Origin: JBBQNJ01 sp038329845
GTDB taxonomy: Bacteria > Planctomycetota > Phycisphaerae > Tepidisphaerales > Tepidisphaeraceae
NCBI GenBank assembly: GCA_038329845.1
Contig: JBBQNJ010000122.1
Coordinates: forward strand, 1-7,186
Direction of reading: 5' to 3'
Length of the DNA stretch: 7,186 nt
A program made the position numbers and the translations under genes. The notes under the pieces were generated by a model. The model was not told the DNA's origin, searched no databases, and was given only the letters and a program-made list of their open reading frames with translations. This document shows, piece after piece, positions 1-5,524 of this stretch (the first letter of the stretch is position 1; each line of letters opens with the position of its first letter).

Positions 1-1845
1 TTCCTGGCAGCAGGGTATCACTCACTTCGCCTCCCGCCCCCGAGACCCCTCAATCCCTCACCCCCTCAATCCGCCCCCGCCACCTCCGCCACCCCCTCAC
101 CCCTTCATCCCCTCACCCCTTCATCCTCTCCCTCCGCCCCCGCGGATGCCCCCGCGGACGCCCCCGATGCGTCGGTGCAACTGCTTCTCGATCCGGTCGG
201 GCTGATCGCGTGGATTCCCTACGCCGATCCCTCCCGGACATCGCCCGGCCACGGCGCGATGCGATGGGTCGATGGGCACTGGAGCGCGCTGGGATCGGGG
301 CCGGGGGGGCAAGGGGGGACGGGCGGGCAAGCCGGGCAAGGCGGGGGATGGAGCGACCGCCCGATCCACATGGTGATGCGTCCCGATGGCAGCCTGCTGC
401 AGATCGCCGCATCGGACAAGCCTGGGGCGGTCGAACTGATCATGAACCTGCTGGCGGCCGTGCCGGTGGACGAAGTTCAGGTGGTCAAGCTTGTGGACAA
501 TCTTTCCGACGCGGTAGCCACCGTTCGTGAGTCGGCGTTCGCTCAACTGCAGCGTTACGGGCCGGGCCTGTGGCCGATTCTCCAGCGGCTCGCCCCCGAC
601 GTTCCGCCCGAGGCGCAGTTTCGCATCGCCGCGCTGCTTCGAGAGAAAAGCGCCGCCACCCTCGGAGGCCTTACGCCGGTGGATGGCGCGCTGCGGCTGA
701 TGGCGCGGATGCGCGATGGAACAACGCTCTGGTTCTCCGAGCCGGGGATCGCGCTGCCTTCGCCGCAGCAGGATGAGCCGCCGATCGTCAGCCCCGCGTG
801 GATGGTCATTGGCTCGGGGCCGAGTTTCGAGTTGTTGCCGGCCGAGATGCAGCGCGAGCTGAATCCCGCCCGCTCGACGGTGTGGGCCTGGGGTGCCGAG
901 TGGATCGTCTACGATGATGCCGCGGGTCTGCGCCGATTCGCCGGCAACCATTTTCGGCCGCTGCTGCACAAGGATGAATCCTCATTCACGCGCTTCGTCG
1001 GGATCGACGCCAAGGGCCGCTGGCTCTTCGCCGAGCCCCCGGCCCCGGCGCCCAACCCCGCCCCTCTCACCCCCGCACCCCATCACCCTCTTACCCCCTC
1101 ATCCTCCCCCGCCCCCGTCACCGGGTCGCGCATGCTGATCCTCGATCCCTGGCACGCCGATCCGACCCCGCGGCTGCCGATCTGGGCGATGCGGATCGAC
1201 AAAGGCTCCGTCGGCTGGGACGAAGGCGGCTGGCCGGTCATCCAGCGCAAGATGGCTTACGCCCTCGAGGACGGTGCCTGGCGCCTCGTCGATCCGGCCC
1301 GGGGCGAAAAAGTTTTTACCGCCCTGCCCGAGGATCCCCCTCCCGCCCCTCCCGCCTCCCTCACCCCCTCACCCTCTCACCTCCTCACCTCGGCCACCGC
1401 CCCCGCCCCCGCGACGATGCCCGCTCCCGAGCGCCCGCTGTGGACCTCCAAGGACGGCCACCGATATTTCGGCGGTCGCGAGTTTCTCCGCGTCGAGTCC
1501 CCGGACGGAACCGAGACCGTCTGGAAGTTTCCAGCCGCCATCATCGGCACCATTCGTCCCCACCTTCTCATCGCCAACGAGGGGTTTCTCCTGCTCTACA
1601 ACGAGCCGGGGCGCCTCGTCCGGATCAAGCCCACGCCGAAGGGTCCCGAGCCGTTCGAGGTCCAGGCCGCCTTCACGCACCAGGTGCCTAACGTGCGGGA
1701 ACTGACCCGGATGTGGCTCGACCCGGCGGGGCGGGTCTGCATCGTTCACTCCGGCAACGAACTGGCGGTCGGGTTCCCCTCCGGCGTGATCCCGCGAGCC
1801 ACGTCCCTTCTGATGCTCGATGATCAGGATGCAGGGCAAAGGTAG
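1..1845 (+). CDS. Hypothetical HEAT-like protein, 5' partial
   Basis: The frame is open from the first base to a TAG at 1843-1845 (614 residues visible), so the gene very likely starts left of the window. A GTG at 175 is the first plausible internal start, but no Shine-Dalgarno precedes it, and the codons before it continue the same Pro/Ser/Thr/Ala-rich style seen later in the protein. Residues about 161-212 (LVDNLSDAVATVRESAFAQL, then RYGPGLWPIL) look like a HEAT-type helical segment common in planctomycete proteins. The remainder is rich in Trp/Gly/Asp segments such as MRWVDGHW, YALEDGAWRLVD and WTSKDGHRYF, which recall beta-propeller blades. Three Pro-rich linkers lie at residues about 11-55, 346-376 and 446-475, and a Gly-rich linker at 97-117. 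No catalytic motif or membrane segment is visible. The function is unknown; coding status is fairly sure, the 5' extension less so. Confidence 0.5.
   Translation, partial: FLAAGYHSLRLPPPRPLNPSPPQSAPATSATPSPLHPLTPSSSPSAPADAPADAPDASVQLLLDPVGLIAWIPYADPSRTSPGHGAMRWVDGHWSALGSGPGGQGGTGGQAGQGGGWSDRPIHMVMRPDGSLLQIAASDKPGAVELIMNLLAAVPVDEVQVVKLVDNLSDAVATVRESAFAQLQRYGPGLWPILQRLAPDVPPEAQFRIAALLREKSAATLGGLTPVDGALRLMARMRDGTTLWFSEPGIALPSPQQDEPPIVSPAWMVIGSGPSFELLPAEMQRELNPARSTVWAWGAEWIVYDDAAGLRRFAGNHFRPLLHKDESSFTRFVGIDAKGRWLFAEPPAPAPNPAPLTPAPHHPLTPSSSPAPVTGSRMLILDPWHADPTPRLPIWAMRIDKGSVGWDEGGWPVIQRKMAYALEDGAWRLVDPARGEKVFTALPEDPPPAPPASLTPSPSHLLTSATAPAPATMPAPERPLWTSKDGHRYFGGREFLRVESPDGTETVWKFPAAIIGTIRPHLLIANEGFLLLYNEPGRLVRIKPTPKGPEPFEVQAAFTHQVPNVRELTRMWLDPAGRVCIVHSGNELAVGFPSGVIPRATSLLMLDDQDAGQR
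31..165 (+). repeat. C/T-rich low-complexity tract 1 in gene 1
   Basis: An almost pure C/T tract contains near-tandem units such as CCCCTCACCCCTTCAT (93-108 and again at 110-125). It then turns into GCGGATGCC-type Asp-Ala-Pro repeats (142-168). It reads in frame as a Pro/Ser/Thr/Ala linker. Confidence 0.5.
291..347 (+). repeat. G-rich tract with G-quadruplex potential
   Basis: Seven runs of three or more G follow one another (297-300, 303-309, 313-318, 321-323, 325-327, 334-336, 343-347). They are separated by short spacers and lie on the coding strand of gene 1. The tract is translated as a Gly/Gln/Ser linker at residues about 97-117. It satisfies the simple four-run rule for a G-quadruplex in DNA or mRNA. 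Folding is an inference. Confidence 0.5.
1036..1127 (+). repeat. C/T-rich low-complexity tract 2 in gene 1
   Basis: A second in-frame C-rich tract contains CCCCTCATCC- and CACCCCCGCACC-like units. It encodes a Pro/Ala/Thr/Ser linker between a segment ending WLFAEPP and the next block starting SRMLILDPWH. Confidence 0.5.
1336..1425 (+). repeat. C/T-rich low-complexity tract 3 in gene 1
   Basis: A third in-frame C-rich tract contains CCCTCACCCCCTCACC-like units and GCCCCCGCCCCCG. It follows the block that is duplicated at 1957-2110 and precedes the WTSKDGHRYF segment. It encodes a Pro/Ser/Ala linker. Confidence 0.5.
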
Positions 1846-1863
1846 GGGAAGGCACGCCATGGG

Positions 1864-1947
1864 CGATGACCGCACGGTTAGCGCCAGCAAGGGATCTCCT
1901 CGCGTCGATGACCGCACGGTTAGCCCGAAGCGCCAGCGAGGGATCTC
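1864..1947 (+). repeat. Dispersed-repeat cluster of planctomycete type
   Basis: The 19-mer CGATGACCGCACGGTTAGC occurs at 1864-1882 and exactly again at 1906-1924. Each copy is followed by GCCAGC(A/G)AGGGATCTC (1883-1898 and 1932-1947). The second copy contains TTAGCCCGAAGCGCCAGCGA, which recurs near the right end of the window. The unit is therefore partly tandem and partly dispersed. In forward reading frames it gives the artefactual peptide LARSASEG. I associate this motif with planctomycete genomes, where it is often mistaken for coding sequence. Confidence 0.5.
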
Positions 1948-1953
1948 ACCCAA

Positions 1954-2110
1954 GCGATGCGGATCGAAAAAGTATCCGTCGGCTGGGACGAACGCGGCTG
2001 GCCGATCATCCAGCGCAACACGGACTATGCGCTCGAGGACGGCACCTGGCGCATCGTCGATCCGCCTCAAGGCGAACAAGTTTTTACCGCCCTGCCCGAG
2101 GATCCCCCTC
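1954..2110 (+). pseudogene. Fragment of a gene-1 paralogue
   Basis: From the ATG at 1957 to 2110 the sequence aligns without gaps to 1189-1342 in gene 1, at a constant offset of 768 bp. I count about 19 mismatches in 154 bp. Translated, 39 of about 51 residues match (for example SVGWDE.GGW/RGW, YALEDG.WR, VFTALPEDPP). The frame stays open beyond the homology but has no start signal, no Shine-Dalgarno and no matching upstream part, so it reads as a remnant or a duplicated segment. Many differences change amino acids, which suggests it came from a diverged paralogue and not from a fresh copy of gene 1. Its end carries the tatC stop codon on the other strand. Confidence 0.5.
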
Positions 2111-3124
2111 ACCCCGCCCCATCCCCGCCAGGAAGATGCCCAGTTCATAAAGCAGGCACAGCGGGATCATCAGCGCCACCGTCGCGGTGATCACGTCGCC
2201 GGGGGTGATGGCGGCGGCCAGGACCACCATGGCGAAGTAGACGTACTTGCGCCAAGCCTTGAGCTGCGCGATCTCGAGAATGCCGATGCGCACTAATGCC
2301 AGCACCACCAGCGGCAACTGGAAGCTCAGCCCGAACGTCAGCAGCATCCCCAGCACCAGGTCGATGTAGTCGGGCAGGCGATATTGCGTGGCGATCAGGT
2401 TCTCGGAATAGAACGGGATCGAACGGACCTCGTCGCCCAGATAAATCTTCATCCGCTTGAGCGTCGCATCATACCAGATGCGCCCCGGCGACAGGTCGGC
2501 CGGATCGCCCTGGACGACCTGCACCTGCGTGCGCGGACCCAGCGCCGTCACCGTCTGGGTCGTCGCCGGCTCCAGCGCCGGCGGCGGCGCTACCCGCCCG
2601 GCGTCCAGCGGAACGGAGATCGAAAACGCGATGAAAAACTCCAGCGTCCACGGCAACACCAGGAAATAGACGAACCCCATCCCCCCGATCAGCAGGCCGA
2701 TGCTCAGCGGAATGTATCGCGTGATGTACTTGCGCTCCTGCGGATACAGCCCCGCGGCCACGAACTGCCAGAGCTGATAGAGCATCCACGGCCCGGCGAT
2801 CGCCGCGGCGGTGATCAGGCTGATCTCCATGTACGCCATGAACACATCGGGCACCTGGTCGCTGGCCAGTTGCGGGGGCAGGTTGTATTTCTGAAGCGCA
2901 TCGGTGAGCGGACGGCAGAAGAGGTTGATCACCTGCTTGCCGTAAATCAGGCAGACGATCGCCGCGACGGCGAAGCCAAGCAGGCCGCGGATCATGCGGA
3001 TGCGCAGTTCCTCGAGATGTTCCCCGACGGTCATGCGGTATTCGTCGGGATCGAACCCCGGCGCGCGATGCGGCGCCGCCGGACGCTGCGGCGATTCGGG
3101 CGAGGGTGTCGGGGAGGAATCCAT
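2084..3124 (-). CDS. tatC: Sec-independent translocase subunit TatC
   Basis: This is the multi-spanning core of the twin-arginine translocase, which binds RR signal peptides and passes folded proteins across the cytoplasmic membrane with TatA. Family hallmarks seen: HLEELRIRMIR (residues 36-46) before helix 1, PWMLYQLWQFVAAGLYPQER (112-131) with the signal-peptide-binding Glu-130, FGLSFQLPLV (264-273), and ITPGDVI (306-312). Six hydrophobic helices fall at about 46-62, 98-121, 138-168, 254-281, 294-307 and 313-333. At 346 aa it exceeds E. coli TatC (258 aa), chiefly through an insert at about 169-248 between helices 3 and 4, plus a Pro-rich N-terminal extension. ATG at 3124 was chosen because TACAAT lies 8 nt upstream; the frame itself is open to 3250. 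The last residues (GRGEGDPRAGR) are encoded by the gene-1-like fragment. No tatA is visible nearby. Confidence 0.5.
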   Translation of the reverse strand: MDSSPTPSPESPQRPAAPHRAPGFDPDEYRMTVGEHLEELRIRMIRGLLGFAVAAIVCLIYGKQVINLFCRPLTDALQKYNLPPQLASDQVPDVFMAYMEISLITAAAIAGPWMLYQLWQFVAAGLYPQERKYITRYIPLSIGLLIGGMGFVYFLVLPWTLEFFIAFSISVPLDAGRVAPPPALEPATTQTVTALGPRTQVQVVQGDPADLSPGRIWYDATLKRMKIYLGDEVRSIPFYSENLIATQYRLPDYIDLVLGMLLTFGLSFQLPLVVLALVRIGILEIAQLKAWRKYVYFAMVVLAAAITPGDVITATVALMIPLCLLYELGIFLAGMGRGEGDPRAGR

Positions 3125-3132
3125 CGGCAGGT

Positions 3133-3138
3133 ATTGTA
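3133..3138 (-). promoter_or_regulatory. TACAAT -10 box of tatC
   Basis: On the minus strand TACAAT is followed by 8 nt and then the chosen tatC ATG. This spacing would put the transcription start at or next to the start codon, as in leaderless genes. No convincing TTGACA-like -35 is seen. A GGAGG lies 20 nt from the ATG, too far to serve as its ribosome binding site. Confidence 0.5.
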
Positions 3139-3363
3139 GAGAATCCTCCCCCGCGCCGCCCCTGCCCCGAACCGGGCTTGATTTGCGAGACCGGGATGAA
3201 CGTCTGGACGGCGGCTTCGCCCGTCCGGGACATGGGGCTTGAGAATCCACTGCAAGCCTCGGACTTCAGAGTTCAGATTTGAGATTTTCAGAATTTCTAG
3301 ATTTGTCGATTCTGTTCCGGAATCCCCGACGAAGGCCCGGCGCGGGGTCGGGAGCGAGCACCG

Positions 3364-3471
3364 GGATGAACAGACCCCCACCCCGCAAACTTCATCGGCG
3401 TTCATCGGCGTCGATCGGCGATTCTGTTCTTTGCGGGATGGACGGCCGCCCGGCCAAATCCGGCGCAAACG
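3364..3471 (+). repeat. 108-bp direct repeat, copy A
   Basis: Aligned without gaps to 4383-4490 (offset 1019), it shows about 11 mismatches in 108 bp. The core CTTCATCGGCGTTCATCGGC is itself a tandem of a 10-bp unit (TTCATCGGCG), and TCTTTGCGGGATGGAC is shared. The core resembles intergenic repeats that I recall from many environmental bacteria. The two copies bracket aat in the same orientation. Confidence 0.5.
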
Positions 3472-3575
3472 TCTTATCCCGTGAATCCCGGAGTGACTAC
3501 GATCGTCGAATAAGCGCTCGAACGCTCGCGGGGATCCCGTCGACGCGGCACGTTATCGAGGGGATTGACGATTCA

Positions 3576-4178
3576 TCAGGTGAATTGCCGCTCCACGCCC
3601 AGTGCCGCCTTCAAGCGTATCGCGTATTCGCTGGCGGGAATCTCGATGCACCCGAAGCGCTGAAGGTGCGGGTTAGACGCCTGGGTGTCCAGCAGGTGGT
3701 ATCCGCGCGATCGCAGCCGCTGGACGAGGTGGACGAGTGCGACCTTGCTGGCGTCGGGCTCGAGATGGAACATGCTCTCGCCGAAAAAAGCGGCCCCGAG
3801 GCTCACGCCGTAAAGCCCACCCACCAGCCGCCCGCTTCGCCAGGCCTCGACACTGTGGGCGAACCCCAGGCGGTGAAGGCTGCTGTACGCCTCGATCAAG
3901 CGCTCGTTGATCCAGGTCTGCTCGAGGCGTTGCCGCATGCACGCCCGCATCGAGCCGGAAAAATCGCAGTCCACGCGAAGATCGAACCCGCCTTCGGCCT
4001 CGCTTCGGCGCAGCAGCGGGCGCAGGGTGCGGGGGATGCGAAACCCATCCAGCGGGATAACGCCGCGCGGGTCAGCGCTGTACCAGCGGATTTGCCCGTC
4101 CGAGTCGGCCATGGGAAACGCCCCCTGCGCGTAGGCGCTGAGCAGCGTTTGCGGATCGAGCCGGGCGGCCTGGCACAT
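3576..4178 (-). CDS. aat: Leucyl/phenylalanyl-tRNA-protein transferase
   Basis: Cytoplasmic enzyme of the bacterial N-degron pathway: it moves Leu or Phe from aminoacyl-tRNA to proteins with N-terminal Arg or Lys, marking them for ClpS/ClpAP. The 200-aa product shows the family signature in order: AYAQGAFPMAD (15-25), WYSADPRGVIP (32-42), TWINERLIEAYSSLHRLGFA (88-107), HSVEAW (108-113), LVGGLYGVSLGAAFFGESMF (118-137), ASKVAL (143-148) and LLDTQASNPHLQRFG (162-176). The motif after this is EIPASEY, where many homologues have EIPR, a small deviation. ATG at 4178 is preferred over an upstream TTG at 4259 because TACAAT sits 9 nt before it and family homology begins just after. The length fits the shorter members of the family (E. 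coli 234 aa). It lies upstream of tatC on the same strand, but the 450-bp gap and separate -10 boxes argue for independent transcription. Confidence 0.5.
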   Translation of the reverse strand: MCQAARLDPQTLLSAYAQGAFPMADSDGQIRWYSADPRGVIPLDGFRIPRTLRPLLRRSEAEGGFDLRVDCDFSGSMRACMRQRLEQTWINERLIEAYSSLHRLGFAHSVEAWRSGRLVGGLYGVSLGAAFFGESMFHLEPDASKVALVHLVQRLRSRGYHLLDTQASNPHLQRFGCIEIPASEYAIRLKAALGVERQFT

Positions 4179-4187
4179 CGAGCGGGG

Positions 4188-4193
4188 ATTGTA
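4188..4193 (-). promoter_or_regulatory. TACAAT -10 box of aat
   Basis: TACAAT on the minus strand, 9 nt before the aat ATG, with no Shine-Dalgarno between them. It is the same hexamer and nearly the same spacing as at tatC, supporting a leaderless transcript. No clear -35 element is visible. Confidence 0.5.
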
Positions 4194-4289
4194 ACGGCTT
4201 TGGCCGCAAAAGAATTCCAAACCCGGAGGGGCGAAGGGACGAAGGTGCGAAGGGATCAAGGGGCGATCAACGACGGCCGCAGTCGATCG

Positions 4290-4312
4290 TAGCCCGATGC
4301 TCGGGAGGGCTA
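4290..4312. repeat. Inverted repeat TAGCCC/GGGCTA
   Basis: TAGCCC (4290-4295) pairs with GGGCTA (4307-4312) across 11 nt. An alternative pairing CCCGA/TCGGG lies inside. It is followed by TTT on the plus strand, so it looks somewhat like a weak terminator, but no plus-strand gene ends nearby. Its role is unclear. Confidence 0.5.
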
Positions 4313-4313
4313 T

Positions 4314-4345
4314 TTCACCACGAAAACTCGAAGGACACGAAGAAG
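4314..4345 (+). repeat. TTCACC..CGAAG..CACGAAG dispersed repeat, copy 1
   Basis: The pattern TTCACC-N-CGAA-NNNN-CGAAG-NN-CACGAAG matches 6998-7029 with a 1-nt spacing difference. It is the kind of short intergenic repeat seen in planctomycetes and related environmental phyla. Confidence 0.5.
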
Positions 4346-4382
4346 CAGCGGATGCCGGCGTGGGATTGGGAATCAGGAATCA

Positions 4383-4490
4383 GGATGAACACAACCCCAC
4401 CCTGCAAACTTCATCGGCGTTCATCGGCGTCGATCGGCGGTTGTGATCTTTGCGGGATGGACAGTCGCCCGGCCGAACCCGGCGCAAGCG
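4383..4490 (+). repeat. 108-bp direct repeat, copy B
   Basis: Partner of 3364-3471 in the same orientation, about 90% identical by my count and without gaps. On its right it runs into the tandem ATCCTGAGC motif, which copy A lacks. Confidence 0.5.
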
Positions 4491-4568
4491 CCTGATCCTG
4501 TTTATCCTGAGCATCCTGAGCATCCTGGTCTTGATTCTTCGGCCGACGGCGAGGCAGGGTCGGACGTT

Positions 4569-4582
4569 GGCGGAAATCCGCC
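4569..4582. promoter_or_regulatory. Dyad GGCGGA-AA-TCCGCC upstream of yggS
   Basis: Perfect 6-bp arms around 2 bp, too tight for a good hairpin but typical of a protein-binding dyad. It lies about 60 bp upstream of the TATAAT box. A regulatory role is inferred. Confidence 0.5.
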
Positions 4583-4608
4583 GAAACGATCAACGGACAG
4601 GGATCGGG

Positions 4609-4629
4609 CGCTGGCGCCTACCGCCAGCG
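4609..4629. promoter_or_regulatory. 8-bp inverted repeat at the yggS promoter
   Basis: CGCTGGCG (4609-4616) and CGCCAGCG (4622-4629) are perfect 8-bp arms around CCTAC, centred about 26 bp before the -10 box. They therefore cover the expected -35 position. This could be an operator or an upstream hairpin. It would not lie in the mRNA if transcription starts just after the -10 box. Confidence 0.5.
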
Positions 4630-4641
4630 GGGGCGGGCAAC

Positions 4642-4647
4642 TATAAT
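4642..4647 (+). promoter_or_regulatory. TATAAT -10 box of the yggS operon
   Basis: A consensus TATAAT in GC-rich surroundings, 73 nt before the yggS start codon, predicts a 5' leader of about 65 nt. No TTGACA-like -35 is visible; an inverted repeat occupies that position. Confidence 0.5.
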
Positions 4648-4706
4648 CGAGTCGTCCGTTCGATTCGCGCAACGCCGCAATCCCGCAACGCGGCAACGAC
4701 GACCGC

Positions 4707-4713
4707 AAAGGAG
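4707..4713 (+). promoter_or_regulatory. Shine-Dalgarno AAAGGAG of yggS
   Basis: AAAGGAG lies 7 nt before a TTG codon. This fixes the unusual TTG start, since no ATG with comparable support is present. It contrasts with tatC and aat, which lack such a site. Confidence 0.5.
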
Positions 4714-4720
4714 CCTTCCG

Positions 4721-5509
4721 TTGATCCCGCAGACGCCATTGGCCCAGAAGCTTCGAGAAGTCCAATCCCGCATCGCCGCGGCCGCGATCGCGGCCCGGCG
4801 CTCGCCGTCGGAGGTGACGCTGGTGGCGGTGACCAAGACCGCCGTCCCCGAGCAGATCCGCGAGATTTTGGCGCTGGGGATCGTGGACCTGGGCGAAAGC
4901 CGGGTCCAGCAGTTGGTGCAGCGCTCGGCGCAACTGACCGAATATCTCCAGCGACGGGTCGTCCACGCCGCCGACTCAGCGCCGTCGCCGCGCCCGCGCT
5001 GGCACATGATCGGGCACCTGCAGCGCAACAAGGTCAAGGCCCTGCTGCCCAGTGTGCAGGTGATTCATGGTGTGGACAGCCTGCGCCTCGCCGAGGAACT
5101 GGAGACCCAGTCCCAGCGGGCGGGCAAGCGGCAGGCGGTGATGCTCCAGTTGAACGCCGGGGAAGAGCCGCAGAAGTTCGGCGTGGCCGTGGGCGCGGCG
5201 GTGCATCTGGGCGAGCAGATCGCCTCGATGCCGCACCTGGCGCTGGTGGGATTGATGACCATGGCGCCGCTGGACGCGGGGGCGGGGGCCGGGGGGGACA
5301 AGTCCCGGCGGGTTTTCGCCCGCACCCGCGAGGTGTTCGAGGAGATGCGCTGGCACAAGATCGGCGGGCCATCCTTCAAGCACCTGTCGATGGGCATGAG
5401 CCACGATTTCGAGCTGGCGATCGCCGAGGGCGCGACGATGGTTCGCATCGGCACGGCCCTGTTCGGCGGCGAGCCGCACCACGAAGAGCAGCTCGCCGAT
5501 GAGGGGTAG
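4721..5509 (+). CDS. yggS: PLP homeostasis protein YggS/PROSC family
   Basis: A pyridoxal-5'-phosphate-binding protein of alanine-racemase-like TIM-barrel fold without known enzymatic activity. The family keeps free PLP and amino-acid pools in balance in the cytoplasm. Seen in the 262-aa product: VAVTKT with the PLP lysine at residue 39, GESRVQQLVQR (58-68), WHMIGHLQRNK (94-104), IHGVDS (115-120), QLNAGEEPQKFG (143-154), GLMTMAP (177-183), and the phosphate-binding end LSMGMSHDFELAIAEGATM followed by VRIGTALFGG. The length is a little above E. coli YggS (234 aa). Small inserts lie before WHMIGHLQ (about 80-93) and after GLMTMAP (an Ala/Gly/Asp stretch encoded by G runs, about 186-193). It starts with TTG behind a strong Shine-Dalgarno and is the first gene of an apparent operon: the next start is 15 nt after its TAG. 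Confidence 0.5.
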   Translation: MIPQTPLAQKLREVQSRIAAAAIAARRSPSEVTLVAVTKTAVPEQIREILALGIVDLGESRVQQLVQRSAQLTEYLQRRVVHAADSAPSPRPRWHMIGHLQRNKVKALLPSVQVIHGVDSLRLAEELETQSQRAGKRQAVMLQLNAGEEPQKFGVAVGAAVHLGEQIASMPHLALVGLMTMAPLDAGAGAGGDKSRRVFARTREVFEEMRWHKIGGPSFKHLSMGMSHDFELAIAEGATMVRIGTALFGGEPHHEEQLADEG

Positions 5510-5524
5510 GCCGGGGGTCTGAGA

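Larger units (their letters stand above)
3125..3575. other. Intergenic region between tatC and aat
   Basis: About 450 bp without a supportable gene. It holds the tatC -10 box, a short imperfect hairpin (GGACG..CGTCC around 3205-3225), an AT-rich island of TTCAGATTTGAGATTTTCAG character (about 3262-3322) that stands out from the GC-rich surroundings, and one copy of the 108-bp direct repeat (3364-3471). The remainder, 3472-3575, shows nothing recognisable, and no clear terminator is seen after aat. Confidence 0.5.
4260..4641. other. Intergenic region between aat and yggS
   Basis: About 380 bp between divergently transcribed aat and yggS, without a supportable gene. From left to right it holds an inverted repeat (4290-4312), a TTCACC..CACGAAG dispersed repeat (4314-4345), direct-repeat copy B (4383-4490), a short tandem of ATCCTGAGC (about 4505-4530), and two dyads (4569-4582, 4609-4629) ahead of the yggS -10 box. 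Confidence 0.5.

Noticed and set aside
121..969. Long open frame on the minus strand (282 codons)
   Set aside because: Antisense to gene 1. Arg/Pro/His-rich composition typical of a GC-rich shadow frame; no recognisable motif.
1864..1947. Possible CRISPR array
   Set aside because: Only two close copies with unequal spacing, the repeat is dispersed elsewhere, and no cas gene is present.
2384..3139. Plus-strand open frame opposite tatC
   Set aside because: Arg/His/Gln-rich shadow frame. The minus strand carries clear TatC motifs and membrane helices.
3205..3225. Rho-independent terminator between aat and tatC
   Set aside because: The hairpin is short and bulged and has no U-run on the minus strand.
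3190..3371. 12-mer ACCGGGATGAAC repeated at 3190-3201 and 3360-3371
   Set aside because: Too short and isolated to interpret; similarity does not extend beyond the 12 bases.
3279..4292. Plus-strand open frame of 337 codons across aat and the direct repeat
   Set aside because: Antisense to a well-supported aat; no protein motif, and it runs through intergenic repeat sequence.
4450..5502. Plus-strand frame of 350 codons overlapping yggS
   Set aside because: Shadow in another frame of yggS; Gly/Ala/Arg-rich without domains, while yggS has a Shine-Dalgarno and family motifs.
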